A stretch of 64,000 bases of DNA from Gammaproteobacteria bacterium (GTDB lineage Bacteria; Pseudomonadota; Gammaproteobacteria; Pseudomonadales; JADFDG01). Made by a program: the position numbers and the translations under genes. The DNA lies in NCBI GenBank assembly GCA_018262975.1, contig JADFDG010000007.1, positions 103,844 through 167,843 of the forward strand, written 5' to 3'. The notes under the pieces were generated by a model. The model was given only the letters and a program-made list of their open reading frames with translations. It made no database searches and was not told the origin of the DNA. Shown here piece after piece: positions 54,997-64,000 of the stretch. The stretch's first letter is position 1. The number at the start of each line of letters is the position of its first letter.

Positions 54997-56751
54997 ATGC
55001 CGCAGCAACCCCTGATCCAGATCCTGCTGATACTCGGCACCGCGGTCGCGGTGATCGTGCTGTTCCGGCGCCTGAACATCCCGTCCAGCCTTGGCTACCT
55101 GCTGGTTGGCGTGCTGCTGGGCCCGCACACCGGCGGACCGGTCGTGGAGAGCGTGCCGGTCCGCGCGCTGGCGGAGTTCGGCATCGTCTTCCTGCTGTTC
55201 ACCATCGGCCTGAACTATTCGCTGCCGCAGATCCATGCGTTGCGCCACACGGTGCTGGGGCTGGGCACCGCGCAGGTCGTACTGACCACCGCCGTGGTAG
55301 GCGGACTGGCCTGGCTGGCCGGCCTCCCACCGGCAGCGGCCTTCGTCGCCGGCGCGGTGTTCGCGCAATCGTCCACCACGGTGATCAGCAACCAGCTGAT
55401 CGCCCAGGGCGAGGAAAACAGCCGGCACGGGCGCATGGGCATTGCCATGTCGGTGTTCCAGGACATCACCGCCGTCCCGCTGCTCATCCTCATCCCGGCA
55501 TTCGGCGCGGCCGCCAGTGCCACCGCCGTGTCGCTGGACATCGGGTGGGCCCTGGGCAGTGCGGTGCTGGCCTTCGTGATCGTGTTCGTCGCCGGCCGCT
55601 GGCTGCTGCGCCCGCTGTTCCATGTCGTGGCCGGGCAGCGCTCGCCGGAGCTGTTCACGCTGACGGTGCTGTTCGTTTCGCTGCTGTCGGCCTGGACGGT
55701 CAGCCACTTCGGCCTGTCGATGGCCTTCGGCGCCTTCCTGGCCGGCATGATGCTGGGCGAAACCGAATTCCGGCACCAGGTGGAAGCCACCATCCGCCCG
55801 TTCCGCGACGTACTGCTCGGCCTGTTCTTCATCGGCATCGGCATGCTGGTCGATCTTTCCGCGCTGGCCGACATCTGGCAGCAGGCGCTGGCCGCCACGG
55901 TGGCACTGCTGGCCATCAAGTTCGTGCTGGTGGCGCTCATCGTCCGCGCCAGCGGGATCGAACCGGTCACTGCGCTGCGCACCGGCCTGTTGCTGGCCGT
56001 GGGCGGCGAGTTCGGCTTCGCGCTGCTGTCCATTGCCCTTGCCGACAACGCCATCGACCAGCACAGCGGCCAGATCCTGCTCTACGCGGTGTTGCTGTCG
56101 ATGATCGTGGCGCCGCTGCTGATCCGTTACAACCACGCCATCGCCCTGCGGCTGGCCCCGACCGTCGAGCACCCGCCGGCCTCCGGCGTGCCGGCAGCCA
56201 GCGCGGAGGCCACCGGCAACCTGCAGGACCACGTGATCCTCTGCGGTTATGGCCGCATGGGCCAGAGCATCGCGCACCTGCTCACCGCCGAGCACATCCC
56301 CTTCGTGGCACTGGACCTCGATGCCAGCCGGGTGCGCGAGGCCCACGCAGCCGGCGAGCCGGCTTATTACGGCGACTCCGCCGAGGGCGACGTGCTCGAT
56401 GCCGTCAGCCTGGCCCGCGCGCGGCTGGTGGTGATCAGCCATGACGACCTGGCCGCCGCACTGCGCACGCTGCAGTACGTCCGGGCCCACTGCGCCGGGA
56501 CGCCGGTCATGGTGCGCACACGCCACGAGCGGCATGTGGATGAACTGCGCGCTGCCGGCGCCAGCGAGGTATTCCCCGAGACCATGGAGGCTAGCCTGAT
56601 GGTCGCGTCGAGCGCGTTGCTGCTGCTGGGCGTGCCATTGTCGAAGGTCATGCGCCGCATCCGCGAGGAGCGCGCCGGCCACTACCAGTTGCTGCGCGAA
56701 TCCTTCGCCGGCGACGAGCTCGACCGCAATGACAGGAGTGCCCCACCATGA
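54997..56751 (+). CDS. CPA2-type (Kef-like) cation/proton antiporter with TrkA-N domain
   Basis: A 584-residue protein. The membrane part (about residues 5-385) has Kef-family motifs GYLLVGVLLGPHTGG, FLLFTIGLNYSLPQI, AQSSTTVISNQL and GEFGFALLS. A cytoplasmic RCK/TrkA-N Rossmann domain follows (ILCGYGRMGQSIAHLLT). It is nearest to YbaL/KefB-type systems. It is translationally coupled to the universal stress gene downstream, an arrangement that suggests nucleotide-gated control of ion flux. GAGGA precedes the ATG at 54997. Confidence 0.9.
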   Translation: MPQQPLIQILLILGTAVAVIVLFRRLNIPSSLGYLLVGVLLGPHTGGPVVESVPVRALAEFGIVFLLFTIGLNYSLPQIHALRHTVLGLGTAQVVLTTAVVGGLAWLAGLPPAAAFVAGAVFAQSSTTVISNQLIAQGEENSRHGRMGIAMSVFQDITAVPLLILIPAFGAAASATAVSLDIGWALGSAVLAFVIVFVAGRWLLRPLFHVVAGQRSPELFTLTVLFVSLLSAWTVSHFGLSMAFGAFLAGMMLGETEFRHQVEATIRPFRDVLLGLFFIGIGMLVDLSALADIWQQALAATVALLAIKFVLVALIVRASGIEPVTALRTGLLLAVGGEFGFALLSIALADNAIDQHSGQILLYAVLLSMIVAPLLIRYNHAIALRLAPTVEHPPASGVPAASAEATGNLQDHVILCGYGRMGQSIAHLLTAEHIPFVALDLDASRVREAHAAGEPAYYGDSAEGDVLDAVSLARARLVVISHDDLAAALRTLQYVRAHCAGTPVMVRTRHERHVDELRAAGASEVFPETMEASLMVASSALLLLGVPLSKVMRRIREERAGHYQLLRESFAGDELDRNDRSAPP

Positions 56752-57665
56752 CGGACGCAACCTTCACGCCCCGGCGGATACTCGTGGCCACCGACTTCTC
56801 GGACGGCGCCGCCCAGGCCATGGAGCGCGCCGCCACGCTGTCACGCGCGCTGGACGCGGCACTGTTGCTCCTGCATGTCGTTCCTCAGAACGCACTGGTC
56901 GACCTGGCGCGCATGCTGCACGAAGTCATCGACGAAGCGAAATCGCACGCCGAGAAGGCCGCGCTGCATGACCTGCGCACGCTGGCCACCGGGCTGGCAC
57001 ACCGCCTGTCCGTTACCGCCGGAACCCGCGTCACCTGCGGCCCGGTGGTCGCCAGTATCATCGACGCCGCCAACCGCTTCGACGCAGACCTGCTGGTCCT
57101 CGGAGCCCGTGGCGCCAACCCGGTGCGCGACTTCCTGCTGGGCAGCAATGCCGAACGCACGCTGCGCAAGGCCGAGCGCTCGCTGCTGATCGTCCGGCAG
57201 GCCACCCGCGGCGGTTACCGGCAGGTGCTGGTGCCCGTGGATTTCTCCGCGCATGCCCGCCACGCCCTGCAACTGGCCTGCGCCATGGCGCCGGACGCGG
57301 TGATCACCGCCCTGCACGTGTTTGACGCCCCGCTGGAGGCCCGCCTGGAGTACGCCGGCGTACCCGAGGCGGACATCACCGCCTACCGGGAACGCGGCCG
57401 CCGCGAGGCGGAAGCCCGCCTGCACGAATTCCTCGTGGAAACCCCCGGCCTGCCGGCCGGCCGCGTCGTCCCGCAGGTGGAAATCGGCTACCCTGCCGGC
57501 GTGATCCTCGACACCGCCCGGCGCCTCGGCGCCGACCTCGTTGCCCTCGGCAAGCACGGGCGCTCGCCGGTGGAGGAATGGGTGCTGGGCAGCGTGACCA
57601 TTCACACCATCAACAACGCGCCTTGCGACGTCCTTGCCGCGGATCGTCGCGGCGCGACGGAGTAA
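56748..57665 (+). CDS. Tandem-domain universal stress protein
   Basis: A 305-residue protein with two UspA domains. Both carry the ATP-binding signature: GARGANPVRDFLLGS in the first and GKHGRSPVEEWVLGS in the second, so both should bind nucleotide. The start overlaps the antiporter stop (ATGA). It probably senses adenine nucleotides and modulates the antiporter; this is inferred from coupling. Confidence 0.9.
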   Translation: MTDATFTPRRILVATDFSDGAAQAMERAATLSRALDAALLLLHVVPQNALVDLARMLHEVIDEAKSHAEKAALHDLRTLATGLAHRLSVTAGTRVTCGPVVASIIDAANRFDADLLVLGARGANPVRDFLLGSNAERTLRKAERSLLIVRQATRGGYRQVLVPVDFSAHARHALQLACAMAPDAVITALHVFDAPLEARLEYAGVPEADITAYRERGRREAEARLHEFLVETPGLPAGRVVPQVEIGYPAGVILDTARRLGADLVALGKHGRSPVEEWVLGSVTIHTINNAPCDVLAADRRGATE

Positions 57666-57702
57666 CGACAGCGCGGCCGCACCATCGCCGCGAGACGCAC
57701 CC

Positions 57703-59646
57703 ATGGCCGGCCGCATCCCCCAGACCTTCATCGACGACCTGCTCGCACGCACCGACATCGTCGGCGTGATCGAGTCGCGCGTGCCGCTGAAGCGTGCCGG
57801 CCGCAACTACACCGCGTGCTGCCCGTTCCACAAGGAAAAGACGCCGTCGTTCACCGTCAGCCCCGACAAGCAGTTCTATTACTGCTTCGGCTGCGGCGCC
57901 ACCGGCAACGCCATCGGCTTCCTCATGGAATACGAGCGGCGGCCGTTCCCGGAAGCCGTCGAGGAACTCGCCGGGCGTGCCGGCCTCACCGTGCCGCACG
58001 ACGGCGGTGACGACGACGAACGCACCTCGCGCAACCGCGCGCTGTACGACGCACTGGCCACCGCCGACCGGCATTTCCAGGAACAACTGCGCAAGCATGC
58101 GCTGCGCCTGCGCGCCGTCGATTACCTGCGCAGCCGCGGACTCACCGGCGAAATCGCCCGCCGCTTCGGCGTCGGCTACGCGCCGCCCGGCTGGGACTTG
58201 CTGCTGTCCGCCCAGGGTGGCGATGACGCGAAGAATCGCCTGCTCATCGACGCCGGCCTCGTCGTCGCCCAGGACGGCAAGACCTACGACCGCTTCCGCG
58301 ACCGCATCATGTTTCCCATCCGCGACACGCGCGGACGCGTGATCGGTTTCGGCGGACGCGTGATCGGCGACGGCAAGCCGAAATACCTCAACTCGCCGGA
58401 AACCCCCGTCTTCCACAAGGGCCGCGAACTCTACGGCCTGTACGAGGCGAAGCAGGCCAACAAGACGCTCGAGCGCCTGCTGGTGGTGGAAGGCTACATG
58501 GACGTCATCGCGCTGGCGCAGCAGGGCATCACCTGCGCGGTCGCCACGCTGGGCACCGCCTGCACCAGCGACCACGTCGACCTGTTGTTCCGCAGCGCCG
58601 GCGAAGTGGTGTTCTGTTTCGACGGCGACGCCGCCGGCCGCCGCGCCGCCTGGCGCGCACTGGAAGCCACCCTGCCGAAAATGCAGGACGGTCGCGTCGC
58701 GCGCGTGCTGTTCCTGCCGCCGCAACACGACCCCGACAGCCTGGTGCGCGCCGAGGGCGTGACCGCCTTCAACGCGCTGCTCGCCAATGCCGACAGCATC
58801 GACGACGTGCTGTTCCGCGAACTGGCCGCGCGCGTCGACCTGTCGCGCACCGATGGCCGCGCGCGGCTGGCCTCGCTGGCCAAGCCCTACCTCGCGCAGG
58901 TGCCGGGCGAAGTGCTGCGCGCGCTGATGACCCAGAAACTGGCGGACATCGCCCAGCTCGACCCGAAGTTGCTGGCCGCCCAGCCGGCCACCCGCGCGCA
59001 GGCGCTCGGGTTCGACAGCGACGACATGCCGCCGGACCACGATGTCCCGCCGCCCGACGACCGCTATGAACCAGCCGGCGAGCCGGCCTGGGAACCGGAC
59101 CCCGACAGCATCGAGCCGCGCGACGGTAGCGAACGACGCGGCTTCCGCGGCAAGCGCTTCGACAAGGGCCCGCGCCAGGTGGGCGGCAGCCGCGCCCCCC
59201 GCCAGGCGCCGCTGGGCGTGGCCGGCCACGTCATCCGCCACCTGCTGATGGCCCCGCAACTGGCGCGCGAGATCGACCTGCTGCCCGAACTGCGCGGCCT
59301 GGACCTGCCGCACGTCGCCCTGCTGTGCGAGGTGGTCGACGTGTTGCACGACACCGAGTATCCGTCGGTGGCCGCCCTGTTCGGCCGCCTGCAGGGCAGC
59401 GACAACTTCGACGCCTTCGCGGCGCTGGCCGGCCGGGAGTTCCTGGTCCAGCACGGCGACGACGAGGCCGGCCTGGAGGCCCTGCGGCGGGACATCCGCG
59501 GCGGCCTCGACCAGCTGACCCTGGCCTGGTACGACGCTGAACTGGCCCGCGAGCTGCGCCGCCCGGGCGGCCCGGACCCCGCCCGCTACCGGGAGCTCCT
59601 CCAGGAACACAGCCGCCTGAAGGCCGCCATCCACCGCTCCCTGTAG
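57703..59646 (+). CDS. dnaG: DNA primase
   Basis: A 647-residue primase that lays RNA primers at the replication fork. The zinc-binding domain is [12 protein letters not shown] with CFGCGATGN. The catalytic core contains [18 protein letters not shown] motifs VVEGYMDVI and [10 protein letters not shown], and the C-terminal DnaB-interaction domain is complete. A charged linker (about 440-500) rich in Asp, Pro and Arg separates core and C-domain. It is preceded by the usp gene instead of yqeY. Its TAG stop is the start of a palindromic repeat. Confidence 0.96.
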   Translation: MAGRIPQTFIDDLLARTDIVGVIESRVPLKRAGRNYTACCPFHKEKTPSFTVSPDKQFYYCFGCGATGNAIGFLMEYERRPFPEAVEELAGRAGLTVPHDGGDDDERTSRNRALYDALATADRHFQEQLRKHALRLRAVDYLRSRGLTGEIARRFGVGYAPPGWDLLLSAQGGDDAKNRLLIDAGLVVAQDGKTYDRFRDRIMFPIRDTRGRVIGFGGRVIGDGKPKYLNSPETPVFHKGRELYGLYEAKQANKTLERLLVVEGYMDVIALAQQGITCAVATLGTACTSDHVDLLFRSAGEVVFCFDGDAAGRRAAWRALEATLPKMQDGRVARVLFLPPQHDPDSLVRAEGVTAFNALLANADSIDDVLFRELAARVDLSRTDGRARLASLAKPYLAQVPGEVLRALMTQKLADIAQLDPKLLAAQPATRAQALGFDSDDMPPDHDVPPPDDRYEPAGEPAWEPDPDSIEPRDGSERRGFRGKRFDKGPRQVGGSRAPRQAPLGVAGHVIRHLLMAPQLAREIDLLPELRGLDLPHVALLCEVVDVLHDTEYPSVAALFGRLQGSDNFDAFAALAGREFLVQHGDDEAGLEALRRDIRGGLDQLTLAWYDAELARELRRPGGPDPARYRELLQEHSRLKAAIHRSL

Positions 59647-59667
59647 CGAGGGGGCCATGCCCCCGAT
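59642..59667 (+). repeat. Dispersed palindromic repeat (provides the dnaG stop codon)
   Basis: A full, near-consensus copy starting in the last sense codon of dnaG. TAG at 59644-59646 is the stop. It lies between dnaG and the rpoD promoter and could end dnaG transcripts. Confidence 0.9.
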
Positions 59668-59756
59668 GTCACGAGGCGACCGGGCACCAACCCCCCGCCC
59701 GGCGGTCAAACCCCCCGTCATCCCCGGCCCGCTGGCCCGCCACCCCCCCGTCCCGG

Positions 59757-59762
59757 TATAAT
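59757..59762 (+). promoter_or_regulatory. -10 box of the rpoD promoter
   Basis: A perfect TATAAT in an otherwise C-rich region, about 97 bp before the rpoD start. No good -35 is visible 16-18 bp upstream. Confidence 0.5.
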
Positions 59763-59858
59763 CCGCCGTTTCCTCAAGCGGCAAACCGGGCACGGGGTAC
59801 TGGCTACCCCGGGCGCGAGGCCCTTGTCTCTCACGTTTGCTCAACCCCACGGTGCCCG

Positions 59859-61889
<2,031 letters not shown>

Positions 61890-61905
61890 TACACGTTGCA
61901 TGACG

Positions 61906-61929
61906 AGGGCGCCGCAACGGCGCCCTTTT
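61906..61929 (+). terminator. Rho-independent terminator of rpoD
   Basis: An 8-bp GC stem (AGGGCGCC with GGCGCCCT), a five-base loop and a TTTT run, 16 bp after the stop codon. Confidence 0.85.
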
Positions 61930-61939
61930 CACGAGTTAC

Positions 61940-62016
<77 letters not shown>

Positions 62017-62272
62017 ATAAAAACAAAGGGTTATGCCATTATAGGCCTCTAACCCTTCTATTTCGACACCCAACCCCGCCCAAAATGTGCCGTTGGTGTG
62101 CCGTTCGCCCCCCCCCCCTTCGACAGCCCTCCCAATCTAGAGGCAGGGTTCGGGAACCACCCTCCTGCTCCGCCCCCACCAAATGTCGGAGCCACGTCGA
62201 ATCGTCAACCCGCACGTTGCTGACGATAATTGGGGAACTGGCAAGTAATGCCGACAAGAGTCCGCCAAGACA
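62017..62272 (+). other. Non-coding, lower-GC stretch after the tRNA
   Basis: No gene is seen. An 8-bp stem (AAGGGTTA at 62026-62033 with TAACCCTT at 62050-62057) may end tRNA transcription. A direct repeat TGTGCCGTT occurs twice, 10 bp apart (62084 and 62094). A run of ten or more C residues starts near 62109. Composition drops sharply relative to the chromosome, so this is probably the start of acquired DNA. Confidence 0.6.
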
Positions 62273-63421
62273 ATGGAGAGTTCCGCGCCCACCCGAGTCG
62301 CAAGGGTTTTCACCCTTGAGCAGGCCGCTAAAGACTGTGACCTGAGACCAGACGAGCTTCTGGGGCGTGCCGCCAACGGGGACGTGGACCTAACCATCCG
62401 CATTCCATCAACGTTGTGCGCCCACATCGTCGTGAGGAACTACGTGAGCGAGAGGCCTGGGCAAGGTAGTGGCAAGGGCGCACTCTTCCCACACTTAGTT
62501 ATGCCGATCCCTCATCAGGCCGCCCGCGAGGTAGTACTGACTCGAACCCACTGCAGCGAAATTCTCGCTTTTGGGCAGTGCGATGCAGTTTTCTTCCCCG
62601 CCGCCTTGGAATACTCGATGGATCAAGTCGTCGTGTTACGCCGCCTACTCGACCAGAAAATTATTCCCGGATGGCGCGAACGATATGAGGGTCGCGGATA
62701 CGTCCAGAATAAGTCCATGAGTGCGTGGCTGGATTTTGGTGGCGATCCCCCAATGCTCATCGCGGCCGAACACGATGAACTTAGCTATCTGGTATCCAAG
62801 AAGGGCCTGCTGTACCCAAAACCGGATATCACTTTTGAGGATAGGCTCTCCGTGTTCTCGGGTGACATGCCATATCCAGCCGTGTTGCGCAGAGATTTGG
62901 ACGGCAAGATACGCATGGCAGAACTTGTCCTGCTGGACGAGAAGGCGCTACAGAAGGGGCACACGTTCGAATACTGGTTCGCGCTCTACCCTACCGGGTA
63001 CACCCCAGGGATAAATCCAACAAAGGAAGTAGAGTGCCCCTTCATATGCACACTTGACCCAAGTGCGCTCAGGATCTCGGAAGAGGAACTGGGAAGGATC
63101 ATTCCGGGTCGGTCGACCATAAAGCCAGAAATTGTTCGCGAACCCAGTGAGTTCGATTTTGAGACGCACAAAAACACATCGTCGAAGCTCAAGGCTCTCA
63201 ACGAAGTTGCCATAAAGATCTGGTCCCCCACCACCCCGTATGACGACACCTTCCCGACAAAGGAGCATGTCACTAAGGTCATAATGGAGGAGTGTCAGGT
63301 CAAGGAGTACTTGGCTGAATCGGCAGAACAAGTCATTCGGCCCGACTTTGCCGACCCCAACTTGCCCCCTGAAAAAAGGTTCTTCGCCCATTTGCGGGGA
63401 ACGGGGTGGGGCCATCGGTAG
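62273..63421 (+). CDS. Orphan protein on foreign DNA, 3' end probably cut by an insertion sequence
   Basis: A 382-residue soluble protein of unknown function. The N-terminus looks like a small helical DNA-binding or docking module (FTLEQAAKDCDLRPDELLGRAANGDV). The C-terminal part contains SSKLKALNEVAIKIWSP and TKEHVTKVIMEECQVKEYLAESAEQVIRPDF, a style seen in phage- and island-borne proteins. Base composition (about 50% G+C) and codon use differ from all neighbours. The last residues (about RGTGWGHR) and the stop codon seem to come from the left end of the adjacent insertion sequence, so the native C-terminus is lost. The start has only a weak ribosome-binding site. Confidence 0.6.
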   Translation: MESSAPTRVARVFTLEQAAKDCDLRPDELLGRAANGDVDLTIRIPSTLCAHIVVRNYVSERPGQGSGKGALFPHLVMPIPHQAAREVVLTRTHCSEILAFGQCDAVFFPAALEYSMDQVVVLRRLLDQKIIPGWRERYEGRGYVQNKSMSAWLDFGGDPPMLIAAEHDELSYLVSKKGLLYPKPDITFEDRLSVFSGDMPYPAVLRRDLDGKIRMAELVLLDEKALQKGHTFEYWFALYPTGYTPGINPTKEVECPFICTLDPSALRISEEELGRIIPGRSTIKPEIVREPSEFDFETHKNTSSKLKALNEVAIKIWSPTTPYDDTFPTKEHVTKVIMEECQVKEYLAESAEQVIRPDFADPNLPPEKRFFAHLRGTGWGHR

Positions 63422-63480
63422 CCCCTGATACCTTGAGGTTGCGAGCAACAAAGCAACCAGAGGATCACACCGATGGCCCC
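63408..63480 (+). promoter_or_regulatory. Inverted repeat that can sequester the transposase start codon
   Basis: GGGGCCATCGGT (63408-63419) and ACCGATGGCCCC (63469-63480) are perfect 12-bp complements. The right arm contains the transposase ATG (63473-63475). Transcripts entering from the orphan gene would carry both arms and fold up the start. Transcripts beginning inside the element would lack the left arm. Confidence 0.65.
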
Positions 63481-64000
63481 GTCCGAGTCTATTACCCGGC
63501 TGGGAGGCTGGGTAGGTTATGGCGTCGAGGATGACCGCCTGGAAGAGCGCGCCGGCACTCGCTGGTGCGTGATCCGCCTTCAGTTGGAGCCTGGCCGACC
63601 ACGTTGCTGCGAGGGCTGCGGCGGCTGGGTGACCGCCATCCACGATGTCGTCGAGCGGCGAGTCCGTGACCTGCCGATCTTCGAGCACCCCGTTGAGCTG
63701 ATCGTGCCGCGCGTCCGAGTGGCTTGCCCTCGTTGCGGCCCCCGGCTGGAACGACTGCCGTGGCTGGAGCCCTGGGCCCGCATCACCACCCGACTGGCGG
63801 CCAACGTGGCGCGGCTTTGTGCGGTGATGTCGATTCGGCATGTTGCGCACTTCTACGCGCTGGACTGGAAGACCGTGAAGGCTGTCGATTACCGGCATCT
63901 GGCGCGCGAACTCGGCCCCATTGACCTGGCGGGCGTGGAGGTGATCGGCATGGACGAGTTCGCCATCCAGAAGGGGCACCGCTACGCCACGGTGATCGTC
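63473..64000 (+). CDS. ISL3-family transposase (3' truncated by window edge)
   Basis: 176 residues are visible. The zinc-binding module is CCEGCGG with CPRCGP (zf-ISL3). A helix-turn-helix region follows (ARLCAVMSIRHVAHFYALDWKTVK). The start of the DDE catalytic domain, VIGMDEFAIQKGHRYATVIV, includes the first catalytic aspartate. Higher GC than the orphan gene shows a separate origin. The coding sequence runs beyond base 64000. Confidence 0.9.
   Translation, partial: MAPSESITRLGGWVGYGVEDDRLEERAGTRWCVIRLQLEPGRPRCCEGCGGWVTAIHDVVERRVRDLPIFEHPVELIVPRVRVACPRCGPRLERLPWLEPWARITTRLAANVARLCAVMSIRHVAHFYALDWKTVKAVDYRHLARELGPIDLAGVEVIGMDEFAIQKGHRYATVIV

Larger units (their letters stand above)
63395..64000 (+). 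mobile_element. ISL3-family insertion sequence, left part (runs off the window)
   Basis: A transposase gene begins here and continues past the window. The exact left end is not determinable; the G-rich sequence from about 63395 is the likely terminal inverted repeat because the upstream reading frame loses its foreign character there. Confidence 0.7.

Noticed and set aside
62144..62189. GGGTTCGGGAACC with a downstream CCCACCA, resembling a tRNA 3' end as a possible attachment-site copy
   Set aside because: The T-arm-like stem and the CCA are out of register with any tRNA and do not match the 3' end of the neighbouring tRNA.

Overview
The window is about 68% G+C and densely coded. It looks like a gammaproteobacterial chromosome, most likely of the Xanthomonadales (Lysobacterales). 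The reasons are the sigma-70 N-terminus, the lptD-surA-pdxA-rsmA-apaG-apaH block read away from amgK-murU, and the order rpsU, yqeY, then dnaG and rpoD. This placement comes from gene content and remembered protein sequences, not from a search.

Layout. 1-2.4 kb: the 3' part of a membrane beta-glucan synthase-like gene (GH17 plus GT2). 2.5-22.4 kb: a surface locus on the minus strand. In transcription order it holds sapC-like, a 5227-residue LktA-type filamentous adhesin, its outer-membrane TpsB transporter and a SUMF1-fold lipoprotein. 22.6-26.5 kb: minus-strand genes for an MFS carrier, a chalcone-isomerase-like protein, a DUF3833 lipoprotein and a cytochrome P450; the carrier promoter overlaps a strong palindromic operator. 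26.5-30.9 kb: a HerA/DUF853 ATPase and a hybrid histidine kinase. 30.9-39.5 kb: peptidoglycan recycling (murU, amgK) divergent from the LptD/SurA envelope operon. 39.5-48.2 kb: a Rieske protein, a nitronate monooxygenase, an EamA permease behind a possible attenuator, cca, a pteridine reductase, two DUF4124 genes, folK/folB, plsY and a LysR regulator. 48.3-53 kb: a small redox cluster, tsaD, rpsU and yqeY. 53-57.7 kb: a cation antiporter and universal-stress cassette (cvrA-like, kef-like, usp). 57.7-62 kb: dnaG, rpoD and a CAU tRNA. 62-64 kb: a lower-GC orphan gene that appears cut off by an ISL3-family insertion sequence running off the right edge.

How the parts fit. Much of the window concerns the cell envelope: glucan synthesis, a giant secreted adhesin, LPS export, outer-membrane protein folding, cell-wall recycling and phospholipid synthesis. 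The rpsU-dnaG-rpoD macromolecular synthesis cluster is split by the ion-antiporter/stress cassette.

The strongest non-gene signal is a short GC-rich palindromic repeat of about 26 bp, found at eleven places including degenerate and half copies. It supplies the TAG stop codon of four genes, is translated as the tail of ApaH, and lies in frame inside the glucan synthase. The other signals most worth a second look are the operator at the MFS promoter, the leader/terminator ahead of the EamA permease, and the surface-adhesin locus with its SUMF1 and SapC partners.
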